Positions 8,493-18,058 are shown, counted from the first letter of the stretch. The stretch: 64,000 nt of DNA from Sphingomonas sp. C3-2 (GCF_033025475.1 NZ_CP130322.1:1302001-1366000); one strand, 5' to 3'. The notes: generated by a model not told the origin, from the sequence alone. Numbers and translations: made by a program.

Positions 8493-10199
8493 TCAGTCCA
8501 CCGCCTGCAACGCGGCAAGGGAACGGTATTTCTCGCGAATGGACACCTTGTCGATCTTTTCGGTCCCCAGCCTAGGCAGCGGATCATCGACGAACCAGTA
8601 TCGGCAGGGCAATTTGAACGCCGCCAGCCGCTCGCCCAGAAAGCCCTTCAGCCCATCGTCGGTCAGCACCCGGCCGGCATGGAGGTGGATCACCGCGCCG
8701 GGCACCTCGCCAAAGCGCGCATCGGCCAGCCCGAACACCGCCGCCTCGGCCACATCGGGATGCGCATAGATGGCGGCTTCGACTTCCTGGCAGGAAATAT
8801 TCTCGCCGCCCCGGATGATGATGTCCTTCTTGCGGTCGACGATGAAGAGATAGCCGTCCGCGTCGAGATAGCCGATATCGCCGGTGCGGAAATAGCCGTC
8901 CGCCGTCATGCACGCGCGCGTCGCGGGCTCGTTCTTCCAATAACCGCGGAAATTGCAGATCGATCGGATCGAAACCTCGCCGCGCATGCCCTGCGGCACC
9001 GGGCGCCCGTCATCGTCGAGAATGGCGAGATCGACGAGCGGCTTGGCCGCCGGCCCCGTACTTTCGGGCTTGGCAAGGTAATTCTCGTTCACATTGCCGC
9101 AGCCGACCGCGTTGGTTTCGGTGAGGCCATAGCCCAGCAACGGCTTGCCGCCGCCCATTTCATCATTCAGCCGCTTCACATGCTCGGGCGGCCGGGGGGC
9201 GCCGCCCGCAGCGAAGGACGCGACCGTCGAAAGGTCATAATTGCCGCGCTTGGGATGGGTCAGCATCTCATAGCTCATCAGTGGCACGCCGACAAAATAG
9301 GTCACCTTTTCCTGTTCCATCAGCCGCATCGCCTCTTCGGCGTCCCATTTGGGCATCAGCACCAGCTTGCGCCCCATCGCAAAGCTCTGGAGGAAAACCG
9401 GCACCTCGGCGGTGACATGAAACAGCGGCACGTTGAGCAAGGTCGCGGGCTGCAGCGTCGGCGGCGTCCCGTCCTGCGTCATGATGTCGAGCATGGCGAG
9501 CGTCTGGACGAGATAGTTGAACGCCCCCTGGATCACGCCGCGATGGTCGGAATAGGCGCCCTTGCACTGGCCGGTCGATCCCGATGTGAACAGGATCGTC
9601 GCCAGATCGTCGCCGCTGAGCTGCGGCAATTCGCCCCTGATGCCGCCCTCGATCAGCGGCGCGATCGCCGCGCCGATCGGCTGGTTGACGTCGAGCGGGA
9701 TCACGCTCGCCCCGTGCGCGTCGGCATGGGCGGCCAGCCGCTCGGTGCGCAGCGGATCGGCAAGCACCAGCCGCGTGCCGGTCGAGGCTATCCCCTCAGC
9801 CAGTTCGTTGCCCTGCCACCAGCCGTTGAGCAGCGTGGCGACGCCCCCCGCCATCAGCACGCCCATATAGCAGACGATCCAGGACGGGCAGTTGCGCATC
9901 GCAATCCCCACCCGGTCGCCGCGCGCGACGCCGAACCGGCCGACCAGCGCGTGCGCCACATCCTGCGCGGCGGCGTAGATGGCGGCGAAACTCAGCCGCT
10001 CCTCGCCCGCCACCAGAAAGTCCTTTTCGGCGTGCAGTGCGCAGAAATGCGCGAAATAATGCGACAGCGCGGGCGGCGCTGCCGCGATCATCGGCAGCGT
10101 CTGCCCATCGCGCTCGAAGCTGGTGAGCGGCAGCCGTCCTTCGGGGCCGGTGATCCGGCCGACAGCTTCCTGGATTCGACGATCAAGCACGGACGGCAT
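8493..10199 (-). CDS. AMP-dependent acyl-CoA synthetase/ligase
   Basis: ANL-superfamily enzyme that activates a carboxylic acid through an acyl-AMP to an acyl-CoA. The phosphate-binding loop is LFTSGSTGQCKGA (TSGSTG-x-x-KG at residues 205-214, with Cys where Pro is usual). Further motifs are LLGYGLTETNAVG, GYFRTGDIGYLDADGYLFIVDRKKD and GENISCQEVEAAI, with the late catalytic Lys in RLGTEKIDKVSIRE. Length 568 is normal. An AGGAG lies 9 bases before the ATG at 10199. It heads the minus-strand run towards the molybdenum hydroxylase and hemH and is divergent from lgt. Substrate chain length cannot be read from sequence alone. Confidence 0.9.
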   Translation of the reverse strand: MPSVLDRRIQEAVGRITGPEGRLPLTSFERDGQTLPMIAAAPPALSHYFAHFCALHAEKDFLVAGEERLSFAAIYAAAQDVAHALVGRFGVARGDRVGIAMRNCPSWIVCYMGVLMAGGVATLLNGWWQGNELAEGIASTGTRLVLADPLRTERLAAHADAHGASVIPLDVNQPIGAAIAPLIEGGIRGELPQLSGDDLATILFTSGSTGQCKGAYSDHRGVIQGAFNYLVQTLAMLDIMTQDGTPPTLQPATLLNVPLFHVTAEVPVFLQSFAMGRKLVLMPKWDAEEAMRLMEQEKVTYFVGVPLMSYEMLTHPKRGNYDLSTVASFAAGGAPRPPEHVKRLNDEMGGGKPLLGYGLTETNAVGCGNVNENYLAKPESTGPAAKPLVDLAILDDDGRPVPQGMRGEVSIRSICNFRGYWKNEPATRACMTADGYFRTGDIGYLDADGYLFIVDRKKDIIIRGGENISCQEVEAAIYAHPDVAEAAVFGLADARFGEVPGAVIHLHAGRVLTDDGLKGFLGERLAAFKLPCRYWFVDDPLPRLGTEKIDKVSIREKYRSLAALQAVD

Positions 10200-10269
10200 C
10201 AGGCTGCTCTCCTCTTGGTCTAGTCTGTTTCACGCTATATGAAGGCCACGAACATCAGGGGTAAAGAGC

Positions 10270-11133
10270 TTGTTTCTAACCTATTCGGCTGCCGCTACGG
10301 CATACTTGCATTTCGACAGCCTCGGTCTTTCACCGATTGCGCTCGACCTCGGATTTTTCAAGATTCGCTGGTATTCGCTCGCCTATATCGCCGGCATCGT
10401 CATTGGCTGGTGGTACCTTCTGAAATTGCTGGCCCAGCCCGGCGCCCCGATGGCGCGGCGCCATGCCGATGATCTTGTTTTCTACGCAACGCTTGGCATC
10501 ATCCTCGGTGGGCGTATCGCCTATGTGCTCTTTTACCAACCGTCGATCCTTGCCAATCCACTAGACGTGCTGAAGCTGTGGGAAGGGGGAATGTCCTTCC
10601 ATGGCGGTGCCATAGGCGTTGCGCTCGCGATCATCTACCTCGCCCGCAAGAACGGCCTCAACTGGCTGCGTATCCATGATTATGTCGCGTGCTGCGTACC
10701 GTTCGGGCTGTTCTTCGGGCGGCTGGCGAACTTCGTGAACGGCGAATTGTGGGGCCGCCCGACCGATGTGCCCTGGGCGATCATCTTCCCCGCCACCGGC
10801 GCCGATGTGCCGCGCCATCCCAGCCAGCTCTACGAAGCCGGGCTCGAAGGCCTCCTCCTCTTCGCGGTGCTCTGGTTCATGTTCTGGAAGACCAAGGCGC
10901 GCTACGAACCCGGTAAGCTCGTCGGCACCTTCCTGCTCGGCTATGGCCTCAGCCGCTTCCTTGTCGAAATGGTCCGCCAGCCCGATCGCGGACTCGAGCA
11001 TCTGGCCTGGGGCCTCACCATGGGGCAGACGCTGACGCTGCCGATGATCCTCGGCGGGCTCTATCTGATCCTGACCGCCAAGGGCCGGCGCCAGCGCGTG
11101 GAGCCTGTCGCCGGAGACGAAAGCATCGCGTAA
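10270..11133 (+). CDS. lgt: Prolipoprotein diacylglyceryl transferase
   Basis: Integral inner-membrane enzyme that transfers diacylglycerol from phosphatidylglycerol to the lipobox Cys of prolipoproteins. Family motifs are [12 protein letters not shown] (N-terminal), the Lgt signature [20 protein letters not shown] and [13 protein letters not shown], with several hydrophobic segments; 287 residues. The start is a TTG at 10270: AGGGG at 10257-10261 sits 8 bases upstream, and no in-frame ATG precedes the conserved [13 protein letters not shown] region. It opens a plus-strand operon (lgt, midA-like, pgeF) and is divergent from the acyl-CoA synthetase with about 70 bases between them. Lipobox proteins in this window are among its potential substrates. 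Confidence 0.94.
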   Translation: MFLTYSAAATAYLHFDSLGLSPIALDLGFFKIRWYSLAYIAGIVIGWWYLLKLLAQPGAPMARRHADDLVFYATLGIILGGRIAYVLFYQPSILANPLDVLKLWEGGMSFHGGAIGVALAIIYLARKNGLNWLRIHDYVACCVPFGLFFGRLANFVNGELWGRPTDVPWAIIFPATGADVPRHPSQLYEAGLEGLLLFAVLWFMFWKTKARYEPGKLVGTFLLGYGLSRFLVEMVRQPDRGLEHLAWGLTMGQTLTLPMILGGLYLILTAKGRRQRVEPVAGDESIA

Positions 11134-11134
11134 C

Positions 11135-12175
11135 ATGACGCTGCTCGCCGAAAAGCTCGCCCGCGCCATCGATCATGGCGGGCCCATGCCCGTGGCGCAG
11201 TTCATGGCGCAGGCGAACGCGCATTATTATGCGACGCGCGATCCGCTGGGCGCGGCGGGCGATTTCACCACCGCGCCCGAAATCAGCCAGATGTTCGGCG
11301 AGCTGATCGGGCTGTGGCTGACCGATCTCTGGCTGCGCGCCGGGGCCCCGGCCAACGCCGTCTATGTCGAGCTTGGCCCCGGACGCGGCACGCTGGCCGC
11401 CGATGCGCTCAGAGCCATGCGCGCGGCGGGGCTCAAGCCGCCGGTCCATTTCGTCGAAACCAGCCCGGTGCTCCGCGCCGCGCAGGCCGAACGGGTGCCC
11501 GGCGCCAGCTGGCACGAAACGCTCGACAGCCTGCCCACCCATGGCCCGCTGCTCATCGTCGCCAATGAATTTTTCGATGCATTGCCGATCCGGCAGGTGA
11601 TCGCCACCCCTGCGGGCTGGCGCGAACGGGTCGTGATCCGCGACGGCGATCGCTTCGCCGCCGTCCCCGGCCCGCTGCCGATGGACGCCGCCGTGCCCGA
11701 TGCGCTGCGCCATGCGCCGCCGGGCACGATCATCGAAAGCTCCCCCGCCACGACCGCGATCGCCGCCGATCTCGCGGCGCGCGTCGCCGATCAGGGCGGC
11801 GCGGCGCTGCTCATCGACTATGGCTATATGGGCCCGGCCATCGGCGAGACGCTGCAGGCGGTGAAGGCGCATCAATATGCCGATATCTTCGACGAGCCGG
11901 GCGAGCGCGACCTGACCGCGCATGTCGATTTCGCCGCGCTGGTCGATGAAGGCCGCGGCGCCGGGCTCCATGTCCACGGCCCCGCGCAGCAGGGCGACTG
12001 GCTGATCCAGCTCGGCCTCGCCGCGCGCGCCGCCTCGCTGGTGAAAGCCGCGCCCGAACGTGCCGAGGAAATCGCCGCCGCGCGCGATCGCCTCTCCTCC
12101 CCCAAGCAGATGGGCCAGCTGTTCAAGGTGCTCGGCTTCGTCTCCCCCGAATGGCCCCAACCCGAAGGATTTTGA
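11135..12175 (+). CDS. MidA/NDUFAF7-type SAM-dependent protein methyltransferase
   Basis: A DUF185 (MidA) family class I methyltransferase; the mitochondrial homologue NDUFAF7 dimethylates an arginine of complex I subunit NDUFS2. Family features seen are YYATRDPLGAAGDFTTAPEISQMFGELIGLW, the SAM-binding VYVELGPGRGTLAADALRA, and the conserved VANEFFDALPIRQ. Length 346 is usual. It starts one base after the lgt stop codon and its own stop overlaps the pgeF start, so all three are probably translated from one message. The complex I role is inference from the eukaryotic relative; bacterial substrate is not proven. Confidence 0.88.
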   Translation: MTLLAEKLARAIDHGGPMPVAQFMAQANAHYYATRDPLGAAGDFTTAPEISQMFGELIGLWLTDLWLRAGAPANAVYVELGPGRGTLAADALRAMRAAGLKPPVHFVETSPVLRAAQAERVPGASWHETLDSLPTHGPLLIVANEFFDALPIRQVIATPAGWRERVVIRDGDRFAAVPGPLPMDAAVPDALRHAPPGTIIESSPATTAIAADLAARVADQGGAALLIDYGYMGPAIGETLQAVKAHQYADIFDEPGERDLTAHVDFAALVDEGRGAGLHVHGPAQQGDWLIQLGLAARAASLVKAAPERAEEIAAARDRLSSPKQMGQLFKVLGFVSPEWPQPEGF

Positions 12176-12942
12176 TGACCCAGGTCGACGTCACCCGCGC
12201 CCGGCTGCTCGGCGCCGTGCCCCATGGCTTTCTCGGCCGGCGGGGCGGCGTGTCAGAGGGCGTGCTCGCCGGGCTCAATGTCGGGCTGGGCAGCGAAGAT
12301 GAACCTGCGGTCGTATCCGAAAACCGCCGCCGCGCCGCCGAGGCGGTTCTCCCCGGCGCCGCGCTCACCACGGTATATCAGGTTCACAGTCCCGATGTCG
12401 TCATCGCCGATCATGCCTGGCCCGACGCCGATCGCCCCCATGCCGATGCGCTCGTCACCAACCGCCCCGGGCTGCTGCTCGGCATCGTCACCGCCGATTG
12501 CGTCCCCGTGCTCTTCGCCGATGCCGCAGCGGGTGTCGTCGGCGCGGCGCATGCCGGCTGGAAGGGTGCGATCGCGGGCGTGACCGACAACAGCATCGCC
12601 GCGATGGAAAGCCTCGGCGCCGATCGCAGCCGCATCGTCGCCGCCATCGGCCCGTGCATCGCGCGCGCTTCCTATGAGGTGAGCGACGCGTTCGTGAAAA
12701 CCTTCGACGACGCCGATCCCGCCAATGAGCGCTTCTTCACCGCCGGGCGTGCCGGCCATCACCAGTTCGATATCGAGGCCTATGTCGTCGCGCGGCTGGC
12801 GGCGGCGGCGATCACGCAGGTCGAGGCGCTTGGGCTCGACACCTATGCCGATGCCGATCGCTTCTACAGCTATCGCCGCTCGTGCCACCGCGGCGAACCC
12901 GGCTATGGCCGCCAGATCTCGCTGATCGGCCTGCCCGGATAG
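12175..12942 (+). CDS. pgeF: Peptidoglycan editing factor / polyphenol oxidase (YfiH, laccase domain)
   Basis: Multicopper-laccase-like domain protein (DUF152) that removes wrongly incorporated residues from peptidoglycan precursors; relatives also act as polyphenol oxidase or purine nucleoside hydrolase. Motifs are GGVSEGVLAGLNVGLGSEDEP near the N-terminus, then the metal-site pair TADCVPVLF and GAAHAGWKGAIAGV, and GPCIARASYEV. The C-terminal end YRRSCHRGEPGYGRQISLIGL is characteristic. Length 255. The ATG at 12175 shares its A with the TGA of the methyltransferase (TGATG), indicating translational coupling. Lgt-MidA-PgeF is a familiar alphaproteobacterial gene order. Confidence 0.92.
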   Translation: MTQVDVTRARLLGAVPHGFLGRRGGVSEGVLAGLNVGLGSEDEPAVVSENRRRAAEAVLPGAALTTVYQVHSPDVVIADHAWPDADRPHADALVTNRPGLLLGIVTADCVPVLFADAAAGVVGAAHAGWKGAIAGVTDNSIAAMESLGADRSRIVAAIGPCIARASYEVSDAFVKTFDDADPANERFFTAGRAGHHQFDIEAYVVARLAAAAITQVEALGLDTYADADRFYSYRRSCHRGEPGYGRQISLIGLPG

Positions 12943-13023
12943 GCCCAGGCCAAATCGGCCATGGATTCTCGGCTGCAATGGGCTAATGTCTAGTCATAAT
13001 AGCGGCTTTTGGAGAGGCCCTGC

Positions 13024-14340
13024 ATGACTGACGAGACCGACAAGCCTGATATCAGCGGCACCACCCCGCGCCGTCGTTCCAAGCCCGATATTCTCGAAAT
13101 CGGCGGGCGGCCGCTCAAGCCGTCGACGCTGATGATGGGGCATGGCTTCGATCCGATGCTGTCCGAAGGCTCGCTGAAGCCGCCGATCTTCCTCACCTCC
13201 ACCTTCGTCTTCGAAAGCGCCGCCGCCGGCAAGCGCCATTTCGAAGGCGTCACCGGCAAGCGTCCCGGCGGTGCCGAGGGGCTCGTCTATTCGCGCTTCA
13301 ACGGCCCCAATCAGGAAATCGCCGAAGACCGGCTGGGCGTGTGGGAAAATGCCGAGGAAGCGCTCACCTTCTCCAGCGGCATGTCCGCCATCGCCACGGT
13401 GCTGCTCACCTTTGTGAAGCCGGGCGACGTCATCGTCCATTCGGCCCCGCTCTACGCCGCCACCGAAACGCTGATCGGCCGCATCCTCGGCAAGTTCGGC
13501 GTGTCCTGGGTCGATTTCCCGGCGGGCGCCACCCCCGATGAGATCGACGCCGTGGTCGACAAGGCCAAGGCGATGGGCCGGGTGGCGATGATCTATCTCG
13601 AAAGCCCCGCCAACCCCACCAATGTGCTCGTCGATGTCGAGGCCGTGAGCACTGTCCGCGACACGCATTTCGGCACCGGCGAGGATCGCCCGCCGATCGT
13701 GATCGACAACACCTTTCTCGGCCCCCTCTGGCACCATCCACTCAAGCACGGCGCCGATATCGTCGTCTATTCGCTCACCAAATATGCGGGCGGGCATAGC
13801 GATCTGGTGGCGGGCGGCGCGCTAGGCACCAAGGCGCACATGACGATGGTCCGCGCAATGCGCAACACGATCGGCACCATCCTCGATCCGCACAGCGCAT
13901 GGATGCTGGTGCGCAGCCTCGAAACGCTCGAACTGCGCATGGAACGCGCGGGGCAGAATGCCGAAAAGATCTGCACCTGGCTGCGCGATCAGCCAAAGGT
14001 CGAAAAGGTCGTCTATCTGGGCTTTCCCGAAACCGAGCGGCAGGCCGATATCTATCGGCGCCATTGCCACGGCGCAGGATCGACCTTTTCGCTCTATCTG
14101 AAGGGCGGTGAAAAGGAGGCCTTCGCCTTTCTCGATGCGCTCCGCATCGCCAAGCTCGCGGTCAGCCTTGGCGGCACCGAAACGCTGGCGAGCCACCCGG
14201 CGGCGATGACACACCTGTCGGTCCCCGACGAACGCAAAAAGGCGCTCGCGATCAGCGACAATATGGTCCGCATCTCGATCGGCGTGGAAGACGCCGACGA
14301 TCTAATCGCCGATTTCGAACAGGCCCTCGCCGCGATCTGA
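13024..14340 (+). CDS. Cystathionine gamma-synthase family PLP enzyme
   Basis: Pyridoxal-phosphate enzyme of the Cys/Met metabolism family (cystathionine gamma-synthase, gamma-lyase, methionine gamma-lyase). Visible are VYSRFNGPNQEIAEDRL, LTFSSGMSAIATVLLTF, PANPTNVLVDVE and the PLP-lysine segment VVYSLTKYAGGHSDLVAGG; near the C-terminus is SLGGTETLASHPAAMTH. Length 438 is slightly longer than typical because of an N-terminal extension with RRRSKPDI. The ATG at 13024 is chosen over TTG 13009 because GGAG at 13011-13014 is 9 bases upstream. No neighbouring methionine genes or obvious S-adenosylmethionine riboswitch were seen, so synthase versus lyase activity is open. Confidence 0.88.
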   Translation: MTDETDKPDISGTTPRRRSKPDILEIGGRPLKPSTLMMGHGFDPMLSEGSLKPPIFLTSTFVFESAAAGKRHFEGVTGKRPGGAEGLVYSRFNGPNQEIAEDRLGVWENAEEALTFSSGMSAIATVLLTFVKPGDVIVHSAPLYAATETLIGRILGKFGVSWVDFPAGATPDEIDAVVDKAKAMGRVAMIYLESPANPTNVLVDVEAVSTVRDTHFGTGEDRPPIVIDNTFLGPLWHHPLKHGADIVVYSLTKYAGGHSDLVAGGALGTKAHMTMVRAMRNTIGTILDPHSAWMLVRSLETLELRMERAGQNAEKICTWLRDQPKVEKVVYLGFPETERQADIYRRHCHGAGSTFSLYLKGGEKEAFAFLDALRIAKLAVSLGGTETLASHPAAMTHLSVPDERKKALAISDNMVRISIGVEDADDLIADFEQALAAI

Positions 14341-14405
14341 CCAAAGGGCCGCCCCTTCCCGCTCAGGCGAGGCGGGGGTGGCCGCTCCCACAAACAGCTG
14401 GTCGA

Positions 14406-14843
14406 TCAGGCCGGCTGGGGCGTGCAGTCGAAACCGAATAATTGCCGGACGCTATCCGGAATGCGCATTGGCCGCCCCGTGCCGAGGTCGACATGGACAT
14501 GCACCAGCTCGATCCGCGCGCGCAGATCGGGGCCGTCCGCCCCGTGCAGTTCGATGATCGTCGTCATGCTGCTGTTGCCGATGGCGGCGACATGCGCAAA
14601 GGCATCCACCTCCTCATCGGCACGCAGCGGGCGGGCATAGTCCACCAATGCCCGCACCACGTGGAATTCCAGCGCCGCCTCACCCGCGATCGGCAGGCCG
14701 ATGGTGCGCCAGAATTCCGTGATCACCAGATCGGCATATTCGAGATAGCGGGAATTGAAGACGACCCGCTGCGAATCCACCTCCGCGTAACGCACGCGGA
14801 ACCGGCAGATCAGCTCGCCCGTCTTCTTCGCCGTCTCGAACAT
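14406..14843 (-). CDS. Acyl-CoA thioesterase (hotdog fold, 4HBT/YbgC type)
   Basis: 145-residue single hotdog-domain thioesterase, hydrolysing an acyl-CoA to acid and CoA. The family motif is seen as FRVRYAEVDSQRVVFNSRYLEYAD, which holds the catalytic Asp and the following helix; a strand pair VDYARPLRADEEVDAFAHV follows. Substrate is not predictable. The gene starts 4 bases after the stop of the upstream aminotransferase gene on the same strand, suggesting cotranscription. It is convergent with the cystathionine gamma-synthase family gene. Confidence 0.85.
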   Translation of the reverse strand: MFETAKKTGELICRFRVRYAEVDSQRVVFNSRYLEYADLVITEFWRTIGLPIAGEAALEFHVVRALVDYARPLRADEEVDAFAHVAAIGNSSMTTIIELHGADGPDLRARIELVHVHVDLGTGRPMRIPDSVRQLFGFDCTPQPA

Positions 14844-14847
14844 GGGA

Positions 14848-16053
14848 TCAGCCCGCCTTGGCCGGCGTGTTGACCCCCATGGACTGGAGATATTTCTTCA
14901 CGTTGCGCGCCGCCTGGCGGATGCGCTGTTCGTTCTCGACCATCGCGATACGGACGAAACCTTCGCCGTCCTCGCCGTAGCCGACGCCCGGCGCCACGGC
15001 GACGCCGGCATGGGTCAGCAACTGCTTCGAGAATTCGAGGCTGCCCATATCCTTCAGCGCAGGCGGCAACGGCGCCCAGGCGAACATCGATGCGCGCGGC
15101 GGCGGAATGTCCCATCCCGCACGGCCAAACGCCTCGACCATCACGTCGCGGCGCTTGTGATACAGCGCGCGGTTCATCTCGACGATGTCCTGCGGACCGT
15201 TGAGCGCGGCGCAGGCTGCCGCCTGAATCGGCGTGAACGCGCCGTAATCGAGATAGGACTTCACCCGCGTCATCGCCGCGATCAGCTGCTTGTTGCCCAC
15301 CGCGAAACCGATGCGCCAGCCCGCCATCGAATAGGTCTTGGACAGCGAGGTGAACTCGATCGCCACGTCCTTCGCGCCCGGCACCTGCAGGATCGAGGGG
15401 GTCGGCTGGCCGTCATAATAAAGCTCGGAATAGGCCAGATCGCTGAGGATCCAGACCTTGTTCTCCTTCGCCCAGGCGACAAGGCGCTCGTAAAAGGCCA
15501 GGTCCACGGTCTCGGCCGTCGGGTTCGACGGATAGTTGACGACCAGGATGCTCGGGCGCGGCACGGTGAAGGCCATCGCGCGGTCGAGCGAGCGGAAATA
15601 ATTCTCGTCGGGCGTCGTCGGCACCGCGCGGATCGTCGCGCCCGCGATGATGAAGCCGAAGGTGTGGATCGGATAGCTGGGGTTGGGTGCCAGCACCACA
15701 TCGCCCGGCGCGGTGATCGCGGTGGCAAGGCTGGCCAGCCCTTCCTTCGACCCCATCGTCACGACGACTTCGGTTTCAGGATCGACGTCGACGCCGAAAC
15801 GGCGGCCATAATAATTCGCCTGGGCGCGGCGCAGGCCAGGAATCCCCTTCGATGCCGAATAGCCGTGCGCATCGGGCTTGCGCGCCACTTCGCACAGCTT
15901 GTCGATCACGTGCTGCGGAGGGGGCAGGTCGGGATTGCCCATGCCAAGATCAATGATGTCTTCGCCTGCCGCGCGCGCCGCCGCTCGCATCGCGTTGACT
16001 TCGGCGATGACATAAGGCGGCAAGCGTTTGATGCGGTAGAACTCTTCAGTCAT
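14848..16053 (-). CDS. alaC: Class I PLP aminotransferase (AlaC / LL-DAP aminotransferase-like)
   Basis: Fold-type I aminotransferase; AlaC makes alanine from pyruvate with glutamate, and the same subfamily is often labelled LL-diaminopimelate aminotransferase. Motifs seen are IIDLGMGNPDLPPP, HGYSASKGIPGLRRA, the substrate/PLP segment VVNYPSNPTAETVD, ILSDLAYSELYYDG with the PLP-binding Asp and Tyr, and the Schiff-base lysine in SLSKTYSMAGWRIGFAVGN. Length 401 is typical. The leader carries AAAGGAAAG shortly before the ATG. It is divergent from phaC across about 150 bases. The gene symbol is a best guess; substrate specificity between AlaC and DapL-like enzymes is not decided by sequence reading. 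Confidence 0.87.
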   Translation of the reverse strand: MTEEFYRIKRLPPYVIAEVNAMRAAARAAGEDIIDLGMGNPDLPPPQHVIDKLCEVARKPDAHGYSASKGIPGLRRAQANYYGRRFGVDVDPETEVVVTMGSKEGLASLATAITAPGDVVLAPNPSYPIHTFGFIIAGATIRAVPTTPDENYFRSLDRAMAFTVPRPSILVVNYPSNPTAETVDLAFYERLVAWAKENKVWILSDLAYSELYYDGQPTPSILQVPGAKDVAIEFTSLSKTYSMAGWRIGFAVGNKQLIAAMTRVKSYLDYGAFTPIQAAACAALNGPQDIVEMNRALYHKRRDVMVEAFGRAGWDIPPPRASMFAWAPLPPALKDMGSLEFSKQLLTHAGVAVAPGVGYGEDGEGFVRIAMVENEQRIRQAARNVKKYLQSMGVNTPAKAG

Positions 16054-16205
16054 TGAACTTTCCTTTTATGGATGCACCATGTGAGTCCCGATAGGACATC
16101 GCCACAGCACCGTTTGCCGCTATAACCTTACGCACGCGGGCTTGCCAACGCAGACAAGTGGGGATTCGCGAACTTTGCATCGGGTATCGAGGGGAAGATC
16201 TGGCG

Positions 16206-17933
16206 ATGAATGACACCGGGACCACGCAGCAACACGCTCTTCCGTCGCTGGCCGACATGCAGCAATGGACCTGGGTGATCGGTCGCGCCCAGCAAATGAT
16301 GCTCGAATTCTCGATGGATGCGGTGAAACAGGCCGCCTCCCCCGCCACCGCCGCCATCCCCGGTCTCGCCGAAACCGCACAGGCACAGCAGGATTTCTGG
16401 GCCAGCAACCTCGCCTTGTGGCAGCGTTTTCTGCCGGGTGCGGAAAGCGCGGCCGCGCCCGAATCCGATCGCCGCTTCGCCGCGCCACAATGGCGTGACA
16501 ATCCGATGTTCGATCTCATCCGGCAAAGCTATCAGCTGGTCTGCAATCACCTCCTGAAAAGCGTCGACCAGCTGGATTCGGTCGACCCCAAGCAGAAGGA
16601 ACAGCTTCGGTTCGCAACGCAGGGGATGCTCGACGCGCTCAGCCCCTCGAACTTCGCCTTCACCAACCCGGTCGTGCTCGAAAAGGTGATCGAGACCGGC
16701 GGTCAGAACCTCGTCCGCGGGCTGGAGAACATGCTCCGCGATCTCGCCAAGGGGCAGCTCACCCATACCGATCCGGACGCGTTCGAGGTGGGCCGCAATA
16801 TCGCCGTCACCCCCGGCAAGGTCGTCAAGGAAACCCCGCTCTATCAGCTGATCCAGTACAGCCCGACCACCGAGACGGTGTATCGCACCCCGCTCGTGAT
16901 CTTCCCGCCATGGATCAACCGTTTCTACATCCTCGATCTCAACCCGCAGAAAAGCTTCGTGCGCTGGGCGGTTGAACAAGGCCTCACCGTGTTCGTCGTG
17001 TCGTGGAAATCGGCCGATGCCAGCATGAAGGACACCGTGTGGGACGATTATGTCGTGCGCGGGCAGATCGACGCGATCGACACCGTCCGCGATCTGCTGG
17101 ATGTGCCCGCGGTCCATGCCATCGGGTATTGCGTCGCGGGCACCACGCTCGCCGCCTCGCTCGCCTGGCTGGCCGCCAATGGGCGCGCCGATGCGGTGAG
17201 GAGCGCCACCTTCTTCACCACCCAGGTCGATTTCACCCGCGCGGGCGATCTCAACCTGTTCATCAGCGATGATTATATCGCGCTCATCGAGGCGCTGTCG
17301 GCGCCCGGCTATCTCGACGGCCGCTATATGGCCGCGACCTTCAACCTGCTGCGCGGGCGCGATCTGATCTGGAGCTATGTCCAGAACAACTATCTGCTCG
17401 GCCAGGATTATGCGCCGTTCGACCTGCTCCACTGGAACGGCGATACGACCAACCTGCCCGCCAAATGGCACAAGGCCTATCTGAGCGATCTCTACCGCGA
17501 CAACCGCCTCGTCCAGCCGGGCTCGATCGCGATCGACGGTACGCCCATCGATCTCGGCCGGATCACCACGCCCGCCTATGTGCAGGCGGGACGCGAGGAT
17601 CATATCGCCCCGCCCGAAAGCGTGTGGAAACTGACCGAGCATCTTGCCGGCCCCGTCCAGTTCGTGCTCGCGGGCTCGGGGCATATCGCCGGGGTGGTGA
17701 ACCCGCCCGCCGCGCGCAAATATCAATATTGGCTCAACGATGCCGCTGTCGGCTCGCTCGACGAGTTTTCCGCCGGCGCGCGGGAGATCGCGGGCAGCTG
17801 GTGGCCGCATTGGCTCGGCTGGCTCGAATCGCACGAGGCCGAGCGCGTCGAGGCCACCGGCGCGCGCATTCCGGGCGCGGGCAAGCTCAAGGCGATCGAG
17901 GATGCACCGGGGCGCTACGTTCGCGGCCAATAG
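16206..17933 (+). CDS. phaC: Class I poly(3-hydroxyalkanoate) synthase
   Basis: Polymerises (R)-3-hydroxyacyl-CoA to PHA at the granule surface. The alpha/beta-hydrolase core holds the PhaC box AIGYCVAGTTLA with nucleophile Cys309, Asp in QAGREDHIAP and His in GSGHIAGVVNPP. The N-terminal domain includes VGRNIAVTPGKVV, YSPTTETVYRTPLVIFPPWINRFYILD and VSWKSADASMKD, all typical. Length 575 fits class I (about 560-600). The ATG at 16206 has AGGGG at 16190-16194; an in-frame GTG at 16158 would add 16 residues without an SD. Followed after 125 bases by phaP; phaB is about 11 kb away on the other strand. Confidence 0.95.
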   Translation: MNDTGTTQQHALPSLADMQQWTWVIGRAQQMMLEFSMDAVKQAASPATAAIPGLAETAQAQQDFWASNLALWQRFLPGAESAAAPESDRRFAAPQWRDNPMFDLIRQSYQLVCNHLLKSVDQLDSVDPKQKEQLRFATQGMLDALSPSNFAFTNPVVLEKVIETGGQNLVRGLENMLRDLAKGQLTHTDPDAFEVGRNIAVTPGKVVKETPLYQLIQYSPTTETVYRTPLVIFPPWINRFYILDLNPQKSFVRWAVEQGLTVFVVSWKSADASMKDTVWDDYVVRGQIDAIDTVRDLLDVPAVHAIGYCVAGTTLAASLAWLAANGRADAVRSATFFTTQVDFTRAGDLNLFISDDYIALIEALSAPGYLDGRYMAATFNLLRGRDLIWSYVQNNYLLGQDYAPFDLLHWNGDTTNLPAKWHKAYLSDLYRDNRLVQPGSIAIDGTPIDLGRITTPAYVQAGREDHIAPPESVWKLTEHLAGPVQFVLAGSGHIAGVVNPPAARKYQYWLNDAAVGSLDEFSAGAREIAGSWWPHWLGWLESHEAERVEATGARIPGAGKLKAIEDAPGRYVRGQ

Positions 17934-17977
17934 AAAACGGTCCGTTTTCTGCCCTTTTTCCAGATGATGTGACAAAT

Positions 17978-18037
17978 TTGTTGCACTGCACAATTTGCTT
18001 GCGCAGGCGCTGGGAAATGCTATTGTGCATTGCAACA
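17978..18037. promoter_or_regulatory. Pair of inverted 15-bp sites upstream of phaP (candidate PhaR operator)
   Basis: Two near-identical sites in opposite orientation. The first, TTGTTGCACTGCACAA (17978-17993), has reverse complement TTGTGCAGTGCAACAA. The second, TTGTGCATTGCAACA (18023-18037), matches it at 14 of 15 positions. They lie between phaC and phaP, ending 21 bases before the phaP ATG. PhaR repressors of alphaproteobacteria are known to bind TGC-rich sequences upstream of phasin genes, so this is a good candidate operator; no phaR gene is in the window. Confidence 0.5.
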
Positions 18038-18058
18038 TTATGGAACAGGGGACGTTCA

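Noticed and set aside
12943-13023. S-adenosylmethionine riboswitch before the cystathionine gamma-synthase gene
   Set aside because: Only 81 bases, no recognisable SAM-II or SAH-like stem and loop arrangement found by eye.
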